A stretch of DNA of 64,000 bases from Dromaius novaehollandiae (Eukaryota; Chordata; Aves; Casuariiformes; Dromaiidae). The DNA lies in assembly GCF_036370855.1 (NCBI RefSeq), contig NC_088102.1, positions 18,891,001-18,955,000 of the forward strand, given 5' to 3'. The translations under genes and the position numbers were made by a program. Numbering within the stretch: the stretch's first letter is position 1; every line of letters starts with the position of its first letter. Under the pieces are notes generated by a model. It was not told the DNA's origin. It saw nothing but the letters and a program-made list of their open reading frames with translations, and did not search any database. This document shows, piece by piece, positions 59,284-64,000 of this stretch.

Positions 59284-62200
59284 AAGATATAGATCTTCAA
59301 GTATGTACATTTCAAATAAGGTCAGATTTAAAGCTCCGAGAGAAAGCCCCTTCAAAGGCCTGATCTAACACAAGCCTACTTATCCCCAAAACCAGTTTTT
59401 ACAAAAGTAGCCTTTTAAATCCCAGAACCAACAGTGATATTTTATTTTTAGTAGAATTTTTCTTTTGCAATTCTCATAGAGAATCCTTCTGTAGAAAATA
59501 TACCTTCCCCTGCAATCCCACTTGCTGATTCAGGATATTAGTCCACAGAAACTTGGTTCTAATCAATCTGTTTTCATTATCATAGCCAAGACAATAACAA
59601 TGGGAGAACTATGCTAGAAAGGACAAAAAGAAATAAGTGAAACACTTTCTTTTCAGGTGGGATTAAAGCCTAGTTTGTCACATAGGTGAGGGAATACCTT
59701 TTAGATACAATAGCATAAGATTTTTAATCAGTATCATTTGAAAAAAAATACAAAGTAAAATGGAGTGGAGGGCATTCATCTCTCAGTCTCTCTTTCTTTA
59801 CAGTAAAAGTAAAAGAAATGCCTAGTAATCATATGAATGGAAAGCGTTTGCTAGATGGCAACATTTCATACACAGTAATGAGAAAGAACTAATGAGCTGA
59901 AGGAGAAGAAAGGTGAGTTATAATAAAACATCCCATAACACTGTTAGCAAAAACCTACTCCCCAACTTAGTCACACAAGCGTGAATCTGATTTTGCCAAT
60001 GATGTGTGAGACCGAGATCAAAAGGAGGTCAGCGTCGATAATGTCTCGCTGGGGCACCAGAAAGTGAGATGCATTGCAAAGCCTGCCTTGCTGGCTCTGC
60101 TGATACTGAACTTCGTCACCCATCAGTTATCTAACGGGGAAAGGAAAGGGCCAGCACAGCAATGATGCTCAGGAATCCCATCATCTGGGGGAAACGCAGG
60201 TACCAGCAAGGCCAAGGAGAGAATACAAAGTTACTTGGATCCGGAGGCGAACGCCTGGCCCAGCGTGACGTGGGCACGGCAGGCTTGACACAGCAATGAC
60301 AAGAACAACTGACCAGGGACAAAAAATAATAGAACTGAACTTGCAAAGCATGTGGCTACACATAGGGCACATCTAAGTTCTGAAGACTGGATGCAAACTG
60401 GAAAATTGTTCCAAATTTAGTCGTAAAATAGTTGAAGAGTCTGAAAATATTTGTTTTAATGGAAAAATGTCATGATCTGAGTGTGGGGTTTTTTTCCAGT
60501 GAAGATAATTAAGGGCCATGGGTGGGGCTTTTTTGGCAGAACAGGAACCCAGCCAGCCTCAGGGCTGAGAGCCCTGGCATGGGGTATCCCTGCCACAAAA
60601 GCCAGCCCAGCCAAGGAGAAACTAAGCAGCCTATACCTGCACAGACGGAGGAAGAGGCAGCCCAGAGAAAGGGGAGGCTGTGTTAAAAAGGAGAGCCAAG
60701 GGGAATTATTAATAGGATCATATTAAAATAGGTGATTTTGAGGCTAGATGCTTCCTGACAGCAAGTTATAACTGATGATGGATAAGTTACCAAGAGAAGA
60801 GGAAGAAAACTGCATTGCTCAAATCTCTTAAAACAGCATGTTTAGCGCAGTAAAAAACACTGTCGAGTCAAATCGTGTCCTGGCAAAATAATGGGAGTGA
60901 ATGACCAAACAGACCTTTTCCAGCTGTAATGCTGCAACCCCTGACATACCAGTTGACGCAGTCTAGGGTACCCATGCTTGACTTCTTTCCTGGGCACAGC
61001 TGTCACAGAGATCCAGATGCCATGCTGTGGGAGTGCTTAATCCAGCAATTTAATCTGGCTCCATAGCAAATTCTGCTGTTTGCTGCACAGAGAGGAGGGA
61101 GCGCAGGCAGCCCCCAGGTTCTTGCTGCACTGCTAGTTGCAGGGATTTAACAGGGCCTTCACAGCGAGCAGACGGCCTTTGCTATTTTGCTTGCTCAGAA
61201 TTCACACATTGGATGATTTTTAAGTCCACAGTTTTCAGAAATTACATGCTGTCTGGCCAAATCTTTCCTCCTTCTCCCATAGGCCTACAAAGCCCTTTGA
61301 CCAATAAAGGCTCATTTTTGCTATGTGCCATGTAAAGCCAGGCCTAAAGCTGCCTGCTCCTCATTTTTGTATTAAGTTCTTACTGCAAAGCAGGATTAAA
61401 TCTTGCAGCCACTCTGCTAAATTGAACTCAGTTGGGATGCAGGGTGCCTATGTGTTGCATACTGATTGGCACAACAGATCGATTAATTGCACAGTGATTA
61501 CATTTACACACCTGCACCAATTTGGCAGAAGGTATCAGGTGCTTGGTTGGAAGTAATAATATTGACAATGGTGATTTGAATTATTGCACAGTGACTGCAC
61601 ACTGAACTAATACAACCTCCATGACTCATTTCTTTACAAACAAAGAGCCACACTTGCCAGCTGAATATTCCCAGAAATCATGGGCACTACAAGGGGTTGT
61701 AATCCACTAAACTTCACGCAGGCTTAGGCCTACCTTTGCAAGGGGCTTTAGAAATATTGCCACACACTTGCAGATACCAGGGGCTTCCTGGCTGCATATT
61801 ATACAGGCTTGGTCACTCTGAACTTCCCAGAGGCAGCTGAGACACAGGGAAAGTGTGTGCAATAGCAGAGGGGACTGTCAGATGAGCTAGGTGAGCATGT
61901 CCATCCATGTTAGCCCCAGAGATTTGTGATGAACAGCTTCAGTTCCTGCAAGCAGCCATCGGTAGGGCTCACTCCACCATCCTCTTTACTCCTACAAATC
62001 TGCAGTTTCTGCCTGTCACCCAGACAGATCTGAGAAGGTGCATCAGGCGTTATTAAATCTGAATCTTAAATCAGAAACCAAATGCTCTGTGACACACCTG
62101 CTGGTAAAGACTGAGGGCCTTAGCTTTGTTTAAATAAACTAGGTGTAAAAATTAGGAACTAGTTTTGCATTATTATATTTAATGGCTTGTATTTCTCTCC

Positions 62201-63871
62201 TGGGATATTAAAAGATATTAAGAGAGAGCAAGAGCAAGGATTTACTGTGCTATCCTTAGGTAAAGATACTCTGAGGTATTTACATTTGTAGCTGAGCAGC
62301 ATCACAAGTCTTAAAATGTTTGCTAGCTGGCTTGCTACTGAAGGAGAAAGGACAAGTGGCCATAAACTCCATATGCTAGGTGAAGGGCAACTCTCTGCAC
62401 CAAAGCCACTCGGTACCTGAAGGGATACAATTCAGTTCAAGCCAGCTTGTGTGGAAGGAATCTCACATGTGTGGAAACCTTTCGAGCACAGCAACACAGT
62501 TTGCAAGGAGCATGAGAGCTGCAGCAGGAGAAAAAGCGGGAAGCTGCTGAAGCTGACACATCAGTCCTGGTGGAAATAGATGGACAATGCTGGTAATTCC
62601 TGCAACTGAAAGAGAGAGTAGGGAGTAAGGGGTCAGATGATGGTGCTGAGATTACACAACTGAAAATACTAAGAGAAAATTCTCAGCCCTGTTTCACATC
62701 TTGTGTCACAACCAACTCAGTTAAGACCCAGTTGCAGGACTCTGCCCTACTGCCGATGCAAATCATTGTATCCCTTTTCTCATATTGAACTTCATGCTGA
62801 AAAGAGGATGAAGCTCTGAACCTAGCACGCTGGAGAAGGAATTATTGAAGTTACACGGATAACAGCAGAAAAAGTGGCAATAAGGTTTCACTGGATAGAC
62901 GCACACTCCATATATAGCTACCTGTGCTTTTCTCGGCTTGGTGTCACTTCTGATTAGACAGACTGATCAAAAATATTTGTTCTGACACTTGTGAATTCAT
63001 TCGCTGTTACTTTCAGTTTGCTGGGAGGGAAGTTATGCAGTGCCCAATCTAGAGTGCATGAAGCTTCATTTTGCTTCCATCTTAGATGTGGTCATTTCTC
63101 AATGCCTTCTCTTCATGCCCATAAACCAGCCCATCTTTGTCCCTGTGGTCAGTTCTGATCAACTAATCCAAAATGGAGAAGAGGGATTCATCTAATTTCT
63201 GGACCTGGCTTGGGTTATCTTGCTCAACTCTCATTTCTTTCTTCAGATAGCTGGTGGAACTGAAGCACTGCACCCAATCTAGCTACAGGGAGAGCCCCAT
63301 GGTCTATAAACTTCTTGAGTCATTTCATTATTAAACAGAGTATTAGCAAAATGGGAAGGCAGCAAAGAGACACACTGAAAAACCCATAGCACAACAGCTA
63401 AGGTTGTCCACCAGTGTTAACACTGCTTCACAGTAAATTCAGACTTTAATAAGTGCTTTTTTCATATTACAGCCAAGAGATTTGACAAAAACCAAACCAA
63501 CAAAAAGAAAAAAAATCCCAGTGAAATACCCAAAAAGCAGAGAGAGAAGAAAGTCCTTGAGATCTTCAGAGATCATACCCAGCTAATCACCACCCTTTAC
63601 TTAGAAATAAAATAACAATTTTCTTGAGGCCTGATGGGCACAAGGAAAGAGAAAAATCTATGCAATTAAGCAAGCCAGAGGAGGTTCCTGCGTTATAGTC
63701 TTCTGCGACGGACAGAAAAGACTGAATGTAAATTGGACAATGGAGGTAACGTGATGGGCTAATTCAGCGTGTCCCATAAAGCAGGCCTGCCTGTTCAACA
63801 GTCCTACCTACCTTGCAGAATATTTGCATTATTGGTGTACCTTGGTGACGTACATGTAAGTCAGGAAGTAG

Positions 63872-63925
63872 TCTAGTGCTTCTCGAGCTGTGGTCTGCGG
63901 ACAGCCTGTGGTTGGCTGAGCACTT
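63872..63925 (+). mobile_element. hAT (Charlie-like) terminal fragment
   Basis: CTAGTGCTTCTCGAGCTGTG followed by GTCTGCGGACAGCCTGTGG resembles the Charlie-group end CAG-GGTTCTCAACCTGTGG, TCCGCGGACC-CTGG-GG. No matching opposite end is visible before the window closes. Confidence 0.4.
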
Positions 63926-64000
63926 CCTCTTGCTCACTGCTTTTCTTGTTTCTGCTCCAGTGTTCGTGTCCACTCTTAGTCTGTTTGGTCTTTGATCTGC

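Larger units (their letters stand above)
57409..64000 (-). other. RIN3: Probable RIN3 intron 1 (partial) up to the window edge
   Basis: Exon 2 begins in mid-codon, so an upstream coding exon must exist. I looked on the minus strand for a donor-bounded frame beginning with Met and ending in the right phase, and found no convincing one. The region holds G and C/T homopolymer runs (about 58309-58328 and 59264-59283) and a hAT-like end (about 63872-63925). Otherwise nothing is recognisable. Confidence 0.6.

Noticed and set aside
63764..63973. Possible first exon ending at a GTAGGT donor near 63812
   Set aside because: The open frame ends in phase 0 rather than phase 2, and overlaps a hAT-like end; no similarity to RIN proteins.

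Overview
The window is vertebrate nuclear DNA, most likely from a bird. The evidence is a multi-exon gene with GT-AG introns, low gene density, and several CR1 non-LTR retrotransposon fragments of the kind common in birds, together with traces of old MIR-like SINEs and hAT ends. There is no sign of a prokaryotic operon, CRISPR array, rRNA or tRNA gene.

One gene dominates: the RIN3 orthologue (Ras and Rab interactor 3), transcribed on the minus strand. Nine coding exons can be assembled with consistent splice phases from 57408 down to the stop codon at 6415-6417. They give 954 codons plus a stop: an SH2 domain with its FLVR arginine, a proline-rich region with two Pro-Arg SH3-binding motifs, the RIN-homology (RH) region, the VPS9 Rab5-family GEF domain, and a C-terminal Ras-association domain. 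The first coding exon (with the start codon) was not found and probably lies beyond 64000. As I recall the mammalian gene (10 exons, 985 residues), these are exons 2-10. Residue numbers below count from the first complete codon visible here.

Layout: 1 to about 5300 is intergenic DNA downstream of RIN3, with a CR1 fragment, a MIR-like fragment and a GC-rich stretch. About 5330-6414 is the probable 3' UTR, with four candidate poly(A) signals. From 6415 to 57408 is RIN3 with eight introns, and 57409-64000 is probably part of the first intron. The introns hold CR1 copies (two abutting at 53.15-54.37 kb, one at 45.0 kb), MIR-like pieces, a possible decayed LINE fragment near 39 kb, microsatellites and a GC-rich 19-bp minisatellite in the last intron.

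I found no convincing previously undescribed system. The points most worth a second look are the intronic GC-rich island with its minisatellite, an A18/GAAA tract that forms the polypyrimidine tract of the largest exon, a TG/CA-rich inverted-repeat tract just beyond that exon's donor, and a few unusually long intronic ORFs that I do not recognise.
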